From: Acetispira formosa (nom. nud.)
GTDB taxonomy: Bacteria; Desulfobacterota; Desulfarculia; Adiutricales; Adiutricaceae
DNA: 64,000 bases
Direction: 5' to 3'
Assembly: GCA_023525915.1 (NCBI GenBank)
Contig: CP026657.1
Coordinates: 1,426,001 to 1,490,000 of the forward strand
A program made the translations under genes and the position numbers. Of this stretch, positions 8,350-16,652 are shown one piece after another; within the stretch, counting starts at the first letter, position 1, and each line of letters opens with the position of its first letter. The notes under the pieces are model-generated. The model had not been told where the DNA came from. It was given only the letters and a program-made list of their open reading frames with translations, and did not search any database.

Positions 8350-8700
8350 ATGAGTGAAATCACAGTCCCGCAGGCTATGGCCGAACTGGAATGGGTGTGG
8401 GTGCTGACCACATCGCTCAGCAAAAATCGGGATTCCATTTTTATTATTGATATGGATGAAAGAGAAAGCGGCCGCCGCCGCCGCATTGTGCCTGTGTTTG
8501 AAGACCGCGAGGCGGCCTCAAAACTCAAGCCCAAGCTTTGCGGCGATGAGGCCGGGCGCGAATACGGCGAGCAGACCATGCGGCTGGCGGATGTCGGCAC
8601 GTTTGCGGCCAAACACGATCTGGAGATTATGATTCTGGATGAATCCGGCACTATTCTGGCCCACATGGAAGCCAGGGTGGAGCAGGTTCCGGTGCATTAG
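8350..8700 (+). CDS. Conserved-looking small cytoplasmic protein, unknown
   Basis: 116 residues, MSEITVPQAMAELEWVWVL, soluble, with a basic segment ESGRRRRIVPVFEDREAAS and a C-terminal 'LEIMILDESGTILAHMEA'. GAGG lies 5 nt before ATG 8350, which decides the start over the upstream GTG. Its stop codon is part of the Shine-Dalgarno of tsaD 10 nt later, so the two are very likely co-transcribed. I do not recognise a family; the fold could be a small alpha/beta domain. Confidence 0.65.
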   Translation: MSEITVPQAMAELEWVWVLTTSLSKNRDSIFIIDMDERESGRRRRIVPVFEDREAASKLKPKLCGDEAGREYGEQTMRLADVGTFAAKHDLEIMILDESGTILAHMEARVEQVPVH

Positions 8701-8710
8701 GAGCTGTTTT

Positions 8711-9739
8711 GTGCTGATTCTCGGATTGGAAAGCTCCTGTGATGAAACGGCCGCCTCTCTCTATGAAGACGGTCTGGTTCTGTCCAGCGTCATTCGCAGC
8801 CAGGTTGACCTTCACCGTCAATACGGGGGCGTGGTGCCTGAAATCGCCAGCCGGGCCCACCTGGAGGCGGTCGACCTGATCAGCCGCAAGGCTCTCGACG
8901 AAGCCGGGCGCACCCTGAACCAGTTGGACGGCATTGCCGTCACCCAGGGGCCGGGATTGGTGGGCGCTCTCCTGGTGGCCATGAATTTCGCCAAAGGGCT
9001 GGCTTTCGCCGCAAACCTCCCCCTGACCGGGGTTAACCACGTTAAGGCCCACGCGCTGGCCCCTTTCATGTCCCTCCCCGGAGAAGATACGGCCCCTGAG
9101 CCACAGTTCCCGCTGGTGGCGCTGGTGGTTTCCGGCGGACACACCAACCTCTACCGTATGGATGATTATCTGACTTTCACCCAGTTAGGCCGCACTCGCG
9201 ATGACGCGGCCGGTGAAGCCTTTGACAAGACGGCCAAGCTAATGGGATTGGGTTATCCCGGCGGTCAGGTGATTGAGACTATGGCCGAGCGCGGCGATCC
9301 GGAAATTTTTCGTCTGCCGCGCCCCATGCTTCGTGAAGGTTTGGATTTTTCTTTCAGCGGGTTAAAGACCGGCGTGTTGACGCTCTATCGCAATCATAAG
9401 CTGGCCGAAAAACCGGCCGACGACATAACTCTGTGCCATTTGGCGGCCGGTTTCCAGGCGGCGGTGGTGGAAGTGCTGGTGACTAAACTTATGGCGGCTT
9501 GCGCGGCCGCCGGGGCCAAAGGCGCGGTTCTGGCCGGAGGGGTGGCCGCCAACGGCGCTTTGCGCCGGGCGGCTGAAAAAGCGGCTAAAAAACAAGGTCT
9601 GCGGCTCTATGTGCCGCCTCTGGCCTGGTGCGCTGACAATGCGGCCATGATCGCCCACCTTGGCGCACGGCAGTTGGCGGCGGGCCAGCCGCCGCTGGAA
9701 CTCAGCGCTGAAGCCTTTCCACGCTGGCAGGTGGCCTGA
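8711..9739 (+). CDS. tsaD: tRNA N6-threonylcarbamoyladenosine transferase TsaD
   Basis: 342 residues from GTG 8711 (AGGAG 7 nt upstream; the open frame extends further 5' but only into the preceding gene). Begins LILGLESSCDETAASLYEDG, the ASKHA-fold opening. Metal-binding HVKAH is at about residue 112, and 'LVVSGGHTNLY', 'DDAAGEAFDKTAKLMGLGYPGG' and 'FSFSGLKTGV' follow. It transfers the threonylcarbamoyl group from TC-AMP to A37 of ANN-decoding tRNAs together with TsaB and TsaE. TsaB is encoded in this window at 33540-34277. rsmA follows after 1 nt. Confidence 0.96.
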   Translation: MLILGLESSCDETAASLYEDGLVLSSVIRSQVDLHRQYGGVVPEIASRAHLEAVDLISRKALDEAGRTLNQLDGIAVTQGPGLVGALLVAMNFAKGLAFAANLPLTGVNHVKAHALAPFMSLPGEDTAPEPQFPLVALVVSGGHTNLYRMDDYLTFTQLGRTRDDAAGEAFDKTAKLMGLGYPGGQVIETMAERGDPEIFRLPRPMLREGLDFSFSGLKTGVLTLYRNHKLAEKPADDITLCHLAAGFQAAVVEVLVTKLMAACAAAGAKGAVLAGGVAANGALRRAAEKAAKKQGLRLYVPPLAWCADNAAMIAHLGARQLAAGQPPLELSAEAFPRWQVA

Positions 9740-9740
9740 A

Positions 9741-10598
9741 ATGTCCGGCCGTCCCGCAGTGCGCGATACTCTCAAAGAGCTTGGACTGGCTCCATCGAAA
9801 AGTCGCGGCCAGAATTTTTTGAAAGATGAAAATAGAATCGCGGCCATTGTCGGGGCGATTATAAATGCGGCCGGTTCCACTTCTAAATTGCTTGAGATAG
9901 GCCCCGGACTTGGGGCACTGACCCTGCCGCTTCTGGCCTCCGGCGCTTCTGTCACCGCTGTGGAGCTGGATCGCGGGCTGGCTGAAAACCTGTCACTGAC
10001 GGCGGCGGCCGAGTATCCGGGCCGCCTGAACATAATTCATCAGGACATCCTGACAGTCGAACCCGGGCCTCTGGCCAAAGAAGCGAAAGCGCCTCTTTTC
10101 GTCTGCGGCAATCTGCCCTACAACATCTCCAGCCCGGTGCTGTTCTGGTTTCTTCGCCACCGGCACTGCTTTTCCGGGGCCATGTTCATGCTGCAAAAGG
10201 AAATGGCCGACCGGCTGGCGGCGGTTCCGGGCACCAAAGACTATGGCCGCCTGACAGTGGCTCTGGGCCTGTGGTGCCAAGTGGCAAAAGTGATGAGCGT
10301 GCCGCCTTCGGCTTTCCATCCCCGTCCCAGAGTGGAGAGCGTCATTATCTCCCTCAGGCCGCGCCAGGACGATGAAGCCGCCGACATCACAGTCAGCCCG
10401 GAAGCCCTGGGGCGCTTCACGGCTGCCGCTTTTGCGGCCCGGCGGAAGACTATTTTCAACAATCTCTCCAAAGTATATGGCCGTGATCAAGCTACAGCCG
10501 CGCTGGAAACCAACTCAATTGAGCCGGGATTGCGCGCGGAAACACTTTCCCCCCGTCAGTTGGCCGCCTTGGCCGGATGTCTGGAAACGACAGTCTGA
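9741..10598 (+). CDS. rsmA: 16S rRNA dimethyladenosine transferase RsmA (KsgA)
   Basis: 285 residues. SAM-binding motif I LLEIGPGLGALTLPLL, motif IV CGNLPYNISSPVLFW and 'MFMLQKEMADRLAAVPG' identify the KsgA/Dim1 family, which dimethylates two adjacent adenines in helix 45 of 16S rRNA. The N-terminal 'GLAPSKSRGQNFLKDENRI' is also canonical. Start ATG 9741 lies 1 nt after the tsaD stop, implying translational coupling; the frame extends into tsaD but family alignment fits 9741. Palindrome A2 follows 40 nt after the stop. Confidence 0.96.
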   Translation: MSGRPAVRDTLKELGLAPSKSRGQNFLKDENRIAAIVGAIINAAGSTSKLLEIGPGLGALTLPLLASGASVTAVELDRGLAENLSLTAAAEYPGRLNIIHQDILTVEPGPLAKEAKAPLFVCGNLPYNISSPVLFWFLRHRHCFSGAMFMLQKEMADRLAAVPGTKDYGRLTVALGLWCQVAKVMSVPPSAFHPRPRVESVIISLRPRQDDEAADITVSPEALGRFTAAAFAARRKTIFNNLSKVYGRDQATAALETNSIEPGLRAETLSPRQLAALAGCLETTV

Positions 10599-10637
10599 TA
10601 CAATATAAAGCTTAAAGTTACGGTAAACCCTAAACCC

Positions 10638-10726
10638 GCCGGAAGCCGGGGATTGTTTTGGTCCCGTCTCTGTTCCGGAAGTCTTTAGTCACGGAGCCGG
10701 GACCAAAACAATCCCCGGCTTCCGGC
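10638..10726. repeat. Family A palindrome, copy A2
   Basis: Inverted repeat with arms GCCGGAAGCCGGGGATTG around the loop in minus orientation (TTCCGGAAGTCTTTAGTCAC), in the convergent gap between rsmA and the FAA hydrolase. About 15-55 bp further right is a block (CACACTTTCCAGCCCTCAA) also found next to copy A5, so the mobile or conserved unit extends beyond the stem. Confidence 0.85.
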
Positions 10727-10834
10727 TCCCACTGGGGCTATGCACACTTTCCAGCCCTCAAAGAAGACGACCATGCAGCCAACTTCTCCCCTCGGCGGTC
10801 ACCCGCCAGTGGGCCTCAAGTGCTCCTTCCCCTG

Positions 10835-11680
10835 TCAGTTTACGGGGTTACTTAAAGTTCCGATTCCTTCTATCGTGATTTCACAGACATCACCAGACTT
10901 CATGAAAACCTTGGGATCGCGGCCCTGGCCCACTCCGCCCGGAGTGCCGGTCACCAGCACATCACCACGTTTCAGAGTCATAATCTCACTGATAGATTCA
11001 ATGAGCGCCGGGATATCAAATATCAGATCGTCTGTATTGGCATTCTGCATAACCTCTCCGTTGAGACGAGTGGTCAGTGCAAGCCCCTTGGCCCCGGCCG
11101 GCAGAGCCTCGGCGGTCACCAGCCAGGGGCCGAAAGCCCCGGTGTTGTCGAAATTCTTCCCCGGCAGCCACTGAAGCCCCCGGAACTGATAATCCCGCAC
11201 CGAACCGTCATTGAATATGGAATAGGCGGCCACATGCTCCAGTGCTTTTTCGCGGGTAATGTTTCGCCCGTCGCGGCCGATGACGGCCACCAATTCCCCT
11301 TCAAAATCAAGCTGCTCGGAGACAGCGGGCTTAATCAGCGGCTCACGGTGCCCGATCAGGGTGGTGGTGAAGCGTGAAAAAAGCTCCGGGCTGACGGGCA
11401 CCTGACGGCCGAATTCAGCGGAGTGGGCGGCGTAATTCATGCCCACGCAAATTATCTTGCCCGGCCGCATCAAAGGCGGCAGGAAGCTGATTTTCTCCAA
11501 ATCAATTACCGGAGCCGACTGCAAAGCCTTCCCGACCGCCGCCAAATCCCGGCCCTCAGCCAGCAAAGAATCCAGATCACCAGGAAAATCAGCCTCACCG
11601 GTCAAAAGGCCGTGAAAAACCTCACCTTCGGCGGCGGCCAGACCCGGCCGCCCATTTTCCGCATACATAGCCAAACGCAT
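10835..11680 (-). CDS. Fumarylacetoacetate hydrolase family protein
   Basis: 281 residues. An N-terminal small domain is followed by the FAH catalytic domain: 'PGKIICVGMNYAAHSAEFG', metal ligands in 'LDFEGELVAVIGRDGRNI', 'YSIFNDGSVRDYQFRG', 'GKNFDNTGAFGPWLV' and 'LKRGDVLVTGTPGGVGQG'. Members hydrolyse acylpyruvates, decarboxylate oxaloacetate, or act as isomerase/decarboxylase in aromatic degradation; the substrate cannot be read from sequence. The gene stands alone on the minus strand, so no pathway context helps. Confidence 0.88.
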   Translation of the reverse strand: MRLAMYAENGRPGLAAAEGEVFHGLLTGEADFPGDLDSLLAEGRDLAAVGKALQSAPVIDLEKISFLPPLMRPGKIICVGMNYAAHSAEFGRQVPVSPELFSRFTTTLIGHREPLIKPAVSEQLDFEGELVAVIGRDGRNITREKALEHVAAYSIFNDGSVRDYQFRGLQWLPGKNFDNTGAFGPWLVTAEALPAGAKGLALTTRLNGEVMQNANTDDLIFDIPALIESISEIMTLKRGDVLVTGTPGGVGQGRDPKVFMKSGDVCEITIEGIGTLSNPVN

Positions 11681-11800
11681 AATAAACCTCCGTATTTATA
11701 AACTTTAAGGCAAGTCCCTGGCCGACCAGGACAGCCGCTTACCGATTACCGATATGACGACATCAGATTTTAGCTGTCGGCCTCTCATTCGTCAACTTTA

Positions 11801-11904
11801 ACAGCCACGGGGGCAGCGCTCTTAATACGATGATGGCCGCCAAAACCAGCGTTTAGGGAAAACCCCACCCAGACGAAGGATGCGCGAGCATCCGTGGGTC
11901 CAGG
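11801..11904 (+). repeat. Family D element, copy D1
   Basis: Contains GCTCTTAATACGATGATGG followed by CCGCCAAAACCAGCG and a CCCAGACG tail. It is oriented like the three other copies and lies upstream of mgsA, ending about 17 bp before that gene's likely -35 box. Its 3' end differs from the others (hairpins GGATGC/GCATCC and CCAGGGC/GCCCTGG). Confidence 0.75.
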
Positions 11905-11920
11905 GCTCCGCCCTGGTGGG

Positions 11921-11949
11921 TTGTAAGAAAATTGAATACGAGATATACT
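11921..11949 (+). promoter_or_regulatory. Putative sigma-70 promoter of mgsA
   Basis: TTGTAA, 17-nt spacer, TATACT; about 45 nt before ATG 11995. Good match to consensus with ideal spacing. Confidence 0.6.
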
Positions 11950-11994
11950 GAATGAATGCAAGATTGTTAAGCGCGGCATGACTAAGGAGCCGAT

Positions 11995-12453
11995 ATGAGA
12001 AAACTGAAAAATATCGGATTGATCGCCCATGACGCCTGCAAAAAAGACATGGTGGAATGGGTGACCGCCAACGCCGGCCAATTGGCCCGACATAGCCTGA
12101 CCTGCACCGGAACCACCGGACGTCTGGTTCAGGAAGTCTTTGATCAAAAATTTCCTGATATGAAAGTCAAGGTCCATCGACTGAAATCAGGCCCCCTGGG
12201 CGGAGATCAACAGATGGGGGCACTCATCGCCTCTGAGCAGCTGGATATTCTGGTCTTCTTAACCGATCCCATGACCATGCAGCCCCATGATGTGGACGTT
12301 AAAGCCCTGATCAGGCTGTCCACCATCGCCAATATAGTCGTGGCCTACACCCGGTCGACCGCGGATTTCATCATATCATCCGATCTTTTCGACGATGAAT
12401 ACGAAGCGGTCTGCCGCAATCATGAGGAATATATTCAACGCATAATAGAATAG
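11995..12453 (+). CDS. mgsA: Methylglyoxal synthase
   Basis: 152 residues, the normal length. MRKLKNIGLIAHDACKKDM carries the family's N-terminal 'LVAHDxxK' phosphate site, followed by 'LTCTGTTGRLVQE', 'LKSGPLGGDQQMGALIA' and 'DILVFLTDPM' containing the catalytic aspartate. It converts dihydroxyacetone phosphate to methylglyoxal and phosphate, a bypass used when phosphate is limiting or triose phosphates build up. Repeat D1 and a sigma-70-like promoter lie upstream. A methyltransferase-like gene follows after 9 nt. Confidence 0.94.
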   Translation: MRKLKNIGLIAHDACKKDMVEWVTANAGQLARHSLTCTGTTGRLVQEVFDQKFPDMKVKVHRLKSGPLGGDQQMGALIASEQLDILVFLTDPMTMQPHDVDVKALIRLSTIANIVVAYTRSTADFIISSDLFDDEYEAVCRNHEEYIQRIIE

Positions 12454-12462
12454 CGGACGCCG

Positions 12463-13161
12463 ATGGAAGATAAACACGCCATGAAGCATGGGGAGCCATT
12501 GTGGTATGGGGCAATGAAAAAAGCCCGCCGCACCGGCCCCGCCACGGCCGAAGAATTAACCGCCGCCCGGCGCGGTGAATTCGACGTGGCCCTCACGGCG
12601 TATAAATCAGCCCCCCGGCACTGGTTTCCCCAAACCCTGGAAGACCGCCGGATTCTTTGCCTGGCCGGGGAAGTGGGGGCGCAGGGCCATATACTGGCGG
12701 CGGCCGGAGCACAGGTTACCATCTTCAGCCGCTCTGAGGCCAGGCTCGATCGCGACAGGGAAATATCCAGGCTCGAAAAGCTGGATCTGACCGCCGTCAT
12801 GGGCGACTTCAGGAATCTGTCAGTTTTCCCCAAAGAGTATTTCGACCTGATATTCTGCCCGGCCTCAGTGCCTTATGTGCCAGAAGTGCGCAAGGTTTTC
12901 CGGGAATGCGGCCGGGTTCTGAAACACGGCGGGATTATGATGCTTGGCGTATCCCTCCCCAGCTCGGCGGAAGAAAACAATATCTCCCGGAGCGTGGGCC
13001 AGGGCGCCAGCCCCATTGAATTCAGCCACACTTTGGAAGAGCTCATCGGCGGCCAGATTGAGGCCGGAATGGTGATCATAGGTTTTTACGAAGATACCGA
13101 TGAAGAAGCCATTTGCGACTATATCCCCCGCTATTTCGCCACCCGCGCCCTAAAACTCTGA
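12463..13161 (+). CDS. SAM-dependent methyltransferase-like protein
   Basis: 232 residues. Class I Rossmann methyltransferase pattern: 'RRILCLAGEVGAQGHILAA' at motif I, 'DLTAVMGDFRNLSVFPKEYFDLI' at motifs III/IV and 'VLKHGGIMMLGVSLP' at motif V. Motif I is unusual: the usual glycine-rich GxGxG appears as AGEVGAQG, as in a subgroup where LASGGGQQ is common. Substrate unknown. It follows mgsA by 9 nt on the same strand and is probably co-transcribed. A second ATG at 12481 is possible. Confidence 0.7.
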   Translation: MEDKHAMKHGEPLWYGAMKKARRTGPATAEELTAARRGEFDVALTAYKSAPRHWFPQTLEDRRILCLAGEVGAQGHILAAAGAQVTIFSRSEARLDRDREISRLEKLDLTAVMGDFRNLSVFPKEYFDLIFCPASVPYVPEVRKVFRECGRVLKHGGIMMLGVSLPSSAEENNISRSVGQGASPIEFSHTLEELIGGQIEAGMVIIGFYEDTDEEAICDYIPRYFATRALKL

Positions 13162-13171
13162 TCACCTCCGC

Positions 13172-13885
13172 CTATTTCTTCATGGCTTCCGCCCGCCATT
13201 GTTCAGGCATTTTTTCCAGGCTGTAGCGAAAAGCCGTTCTGGGCATCCGGTCTTTTCTGGCCATGATGAACTCAAATACTTTTTCCGGGTGGGATTCACT
13301 GGCCGCTTTCAGCATCCAGCCATAGCCTTTCTGAACCATATCGTCACCATCTTCCAACAGCTTTTCCGCGATTTCCAGGATATCGGCCAGATAATCGCCC
13401 CGGCGGCCCGGAACGATGAAAGTCACGGCCGCCGCCCTTCTCTTCCAGCGATTTTCAGAAGCGGCCCAGCCTTTAATATCCGGCAAAAACTCAGGGTACA
13501 TATCCACAAACGCGGCCAGAGAATGATTGCACAAGGTGTCGCACGAAGCCCAGTTGCCGACGTAACTGCCCACCCAGCGCTCGAAAACCTTGAAATCATC
13601 CGGCTGAAAATCTTTTCGCAGGGCAAATGTCCATTCACAGGCCAGACCGCCTTCCTCCAGATAGCCGGAGCGCCACAGCTCCTCACAGGCGGCCAGAATC
13701 TCATCCCTGGAATGGGTCTTCTTTATCCCAGCCAAAACAGTTTTGGCAATCTTTTTGACTACCGCGCTCTTAACCCCGTAGCACAGCACCTCTTCTTTAA
13801 AAAACCGTCGTGCGCCCTCAGCCGCTTCAGGTGACGAATTTTCAAGCAACAGCCCTCGAGCCTGCTCCAAAAAATTGCTTTTCAT
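13172..13885 (-). CDS. DNA alkylation repair family protein (AlkD-like)
   Basis: 237 residues from ATG 13885 (GGAGG 7 nt upstream decides the start). All-helical HEAT-like protein with 'VLCYGVKSAVVKKIAKTVL', 'EGGLACEWTFALRK', 'WVGSYVGNWASCDTLCNHSL', 'RWKRRAAAVTFIVPGRRG' and 'KGYGWMLKAASESHPEKV', all typical of the AlkD/DUF1061 family. AlkD is a DNA glycosylase excising N3- and N7-alkylpurines by flanking the lesion. Convergent with the methyltransferase-like gene. Confidence 0.85.
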   Translation of the reverse strand: MKSNFLEQARGLLLENSSPEAAEGARRFFKEEVLCYGVKSAVVKKIAKTVLAGIKKTHSRDEILAACEELWRSGYLEEGGLACEWTFALRKDFQPDDFKVFERWVGSYVGNWASCDTLCNHSLAAFVDMYPEFLPDIKGWAASENRWKRRAAAVTFIVPGRRGDYLADILEIAEKLLEDGDDMVQKGYGWMLKAASESHPEKVFEFIMARKDRMPRTAFRYSLEKMPEQWRAEAMKK

Positions 13886-14064
13886 GCACAATCCTCCGCT
13901 TGCCATTTCCAGTTTCAGCCATGTTAACTCTCAATGAGCCGTGATGTCAAACCATCGGCCACAGCGGAATTTTTTACAGTGCATTTTCTGCCAAATCAAA
14001 GCATCCGGCGGATCTTTTTTTCCCACCCAAATCCATATTAGGTTGATTTAATTGAAAATATTTT

Positions 14065-14081
14065 TTGGCATGCAGGTTGCT
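14065..14081 (+). promoter_or_regulatory. Sigma-54 promoter of flgE
   Basis: TTGGCATG, 4 nt, TTGCT: GG and GC doublets have exact -24/-12 spacing. Predicted start near 14092 gives a leader of about 200 nt that contains repeat B1. Middle and late flagellar genes are commonly sigma-54 dependent in this group. Confidence 0.78.
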
Positions 14082-14104
14082 TGCTAAATAGCGACGGGAA
14101 AGGA

Positions 14105-14277
14105 CCCTGTAATTCTCATTTTGGCCCACACTGTGGCTTAAAGCTGAGGTTGACCGAAGGGAGACGGAGCGTCAGCGACTGATTTTAAAGTCGGCCAAGC
14201 TGCCAGCCGGGCAAAAATCATACTTTTTGCTCGGCAACTGGCCGCAAGTTCACAGGAAAAAGCCAAGAGAAATAGCG
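14105..14277 (-). repeat. Family B MITE-like element, copy B1
   Basis: Carries the core GGGAGACGGAGCGTCAGCGA and the internal hairpin GCAAAAATCATACTTTTTGC in minus orientation, with weak terminal inverted repeats (TAATTCTCATTTTGGC / GCCAAGAGAAATA). It lies between the sigma-54 promoter and the start codon of flgE. Ends are approximate. Confidence 0.7.
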
Positions 14278-14290
14278 TGAGGAGGCGATC

Positions 14291-16198
14291 ATGGCCATAG
14301 GCACTATGTACAGAGCATCGACAGGCATGCAGGCCCTAGGCACCGGCATGCAGACGGTCAGCAACAATCTGGCCAATGTCAATACTGTCGGCTACAAGGC
14401 CCAGCGCACCAATTATCAGGATCTCATCAGCCAGTGTTATTTCTCCGGCGGCAACATCAATCAGCTCGGCAAGGGCTCCAAGGTCAACACTCTTCAGACT
14501 GTCTTCAATCAGGGTTCCTTCATGTCTTCCGAGCAGGATACCGACCTGGCCATAGCCGGGGAAGGTTTCTTCAACATCCGCAACGCCCGCACCGGCGACA
14601 TAATGTACACCAGGGCCGGAAACTACACCATCAGTAAAGAGGGTCTTCTGGAAGATCCCAATGGCAACGTCCTTCAAGGCTGGCAGATGTCCATTCCCAA
14701 AGCCGGACAGGAAGCGGTGCGCATCGGCAACCCCGTCGACATCAAATTAGTCACCAAAGTGCCGCCCGTGGCCACCACTGAAGTTACCATGATCGGCAAC
14801 CTCAACTCCACCGATAAATCATCCTATTACTATCCCACCACCAATGACTGGGAAGGCATGGGTTTTGCCGGGGCCTGGAACGGCCAGGCCAACCCGCCCA
14901 TGGATACGGACAGTTATTCCCACTCCGAATCCATGCGGATCTATGACGAGGCCGGCAACCCCCATGACCTGATGGTTTATTATCAAAAAAATCCGCACAT
15001 GGAAAACGTGTGGGATTACATTGTCACCTGCAATCCCGAAGAGGACGCCAGAACCGGAGCCGACGGCTCGTTGATGTTTAATAGCAAGAGCGAATTGGCC
15101 GGTCTGGTGCAGAAAGGCAAATTGACTTTCGACGCCGACGGCAAGCTGAAAGATATTGAAGCGGAAAATTTCGATATGGCCGGCTCCCAGGTTTCCACGG
15201 TCGACGCCCCCAGCTTCAGCGGTTCGGCCAGCAGCCAGGCCATGCAGACGGCCACCATCGGCGGCTACTACACCGGCGCGTCCGGCACCGATCCCGAAAC
15301 CGGCCAGAGCATAACCAGCGCCCGCTCCTACACCATCAACTGGGGCTGGCAGGATCCCGCTACCGGCATATGGAGCGAAAACAACCCGACCACCAACCCG
15401 CCCAGCTCCGGCATGACCTGGACCGACAACCTCGGCAACTCCGGCTTCATCCCCGTGAGCGATAAAAACTACGCCGGTCCCTACGATTTCGGCAGCGGCC
15501 TGAACGTGACTTTTGAAACCGGCGGACTGCCCCTGGAGTTCGGCCAGCCCGGCAACGACGCCATGGAAATCACGGCTCACAGTGAGCAGGTGGCCTGGTC
15601 CTACGGCGCGACCAACACGGACGGCTATTTCTCATTTGACCTAAGCTTCACCAAAACGCCGATGAGCAAGCTCGAACAGCCCTACCCGGACAACCTTGAG
15701 ACGGTTTCCCAGACGGTCAGCCTGAACATGGGGGCCCGCAAACCTTTCGGCCTGGGCGACCTTGAACTTGATGAAGTAAGCATGACCCAATACGGCTCAA
15801 AATCCAGCACGGTCAAAACGAACCAGGACGGCTATCCAGAGGGCAGCCTCCAGCGCGTCTCCGTCACTGACGACGGCAAGGTTATCGGCATCTATGACAA
15901 AAACCGCCAGGAAGAGCTCTATCAGATAACCCTGACCAGATTCAGGAATACGACAGACCTCTCCAAACAGGGCGACAACCTCTTTATGCCCACGCGCCAG
16001 AGCGGCGAAGGTTTTGACTGCGTGCCCGGCGAAGACGGCGCGGGAAGTGTGCTGGGCAACTTCCTGGAACAGTCCACAGTGGATACGGCCACAGAAATAG
16101 TGAACATGATCATGACGCAGCGCGGCTTCCAGGCCAACTCCAAAAGCATAACCACCAGCGACAGCATGCTGGCCACGGCCATCCAAACAAAGAAGTAA
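14291..16198 (+). CDS. flgE: Flagellar hook protein FlgE
   Basis: 635 residues. The N-terminus 'MYRASTGMQALGTGMQTVSNNLANVNTVGYK' region is the flagellar rod/hook signature; 'AGEGFFNIRNARTGDIMYTRAGNY' is the FlgE D1 entry, and the C-terminus 'EIVNMIMTQRGFQANSKSI' is the conserved coiled segment. It polymerises into the universal joint between rod and filament. It is longer than E. coli FlgE (about 400), due to extended surface domains (residues about 180-480, rich in Gly/Ser/Thr/Asn). GTGAGGAGG precedes ATG 14291. The sigma-54 promoter is 200 nt upstream. No other flagellar gene is adjacent. Confidence 0.95.
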   Translation: MAIGTMYRASTGMQALGTGMQTVSNNLANVNTVGYKAQRTNYQDLISQCYFSGGNINQLGKGSKVNTLQTVFNQGSFMSSEQDTDLAIAGEGFFNIRNARTGDIMYTRAGNYTISKEGLLEDPNGNVLQGWQMSIPKAGQEAVRIGNPVDIKLVTKVPPVATTEVTMIGNLNSTDKSSYYYPTTNDWEGMGFAGAWNGQANPPMDTDSYSHSESMRIYDEAGNPHDLMVYYQKNPHMENVWDYIVTCNPEEDARTGADGSLMFNSKSELAGLVQKGKLTFDADGKLKDIEAENFDMAGSQVSTVDAPSFSGSASSQAMQTATIGGYYTGASGTDPETGQSITSARSYTINWGWQDPATGIWSENNPTTNPPSSGMTWTDNLGNSGFIPVSDKNYAGPYDFGSGLNVTFETGGLPLEFGQPGNDAMEITAHSEQVAWSYGATNTDGYFSFDLSFTKTPMSKLEQPYPDNLETVSQTVSLNMGARKPFGLGDLELDEVSMTQYGSKSSTVKTNQDGYPEGSLQRVSVTDDGKVIGIYDKNRQEELYQITLTRFRNTTDLSKQGDNLFMPTRQSGEGFDCVPGEDGAGSVLGNFLEQSTVDTATEIVNMIMTQRGFQANSKSITTSDSMLATAIQTKK

Positions 16199-16225
16199 GT
16201 TTGAGTTAATGTGAAGAGGCGATTG

Positions 16226-16626
16226 AAAATGAAGAGGGGGGCTTTGCCCCTCCACCCCACAAGGGGTAAACCCCTTGACCCCGCGCCAATTCCTAAGAAG
16301 GAATTGGCGCACGTTTTCTGTGATTGCCAAAACTTGCTGTATTGGCGTGCTATCAGATAAGGTGCCAGTTCAGAGGAGGACTACCGCTACCTCAGAACTG
16401 GGCATTAAGAAAAAATCGCGTGTCCACTCAGCCCCTGCCACACCATCACCATTGGCGAATCTTCCTTATCTCACACGCCAACAATGTAGGAGGCGGGGGT
16501 TGAAAAATTTCTGTAGAGAACCATTGTTTCAGCGCCACTTGTCTGAGCCCCAGTCTTCGAAGCGAGTTGTGGCGCTGAAACAATGGTGAACGATGCCTTT
16601 CGTAAAAGTTTTCAACCCCCGCCTCC
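16226..16626. repeat. Family E palindromic block, copy E1
   Basis: A chain of inverted repeats filling the convergent gap between flgE and the hybrid kinase: a GC-rich opening (GGGGGGCTTTGCCCCTCC), a short hairpin CCAATTCC/GGAATTGG, a larger pair at 16341-16362 and 16464-16485 (TTGGCGTG..AGATAAGG), and an outer pair at 16491-16626 (AGGCGGGGGTTGAAAA / TTTTCAACCCCCGCCT). A similar arrangement in diverged form occurs at 57103-57355. Nothing coding seen. Confidence 0.6.
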
Positions 16627-16652
16627 GGCCCAGCGCTAAGAATCTTCCAAGG

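Noticed and set aside
14086..14277. AAATAGCG direct repeat (14086-14093, 14270-14277) as target duplication of MITE B1
   Set aside because: The spacing (176 bp) fits, but the bases just inside do not match the element's terminal repeats, so it may be coincidence.
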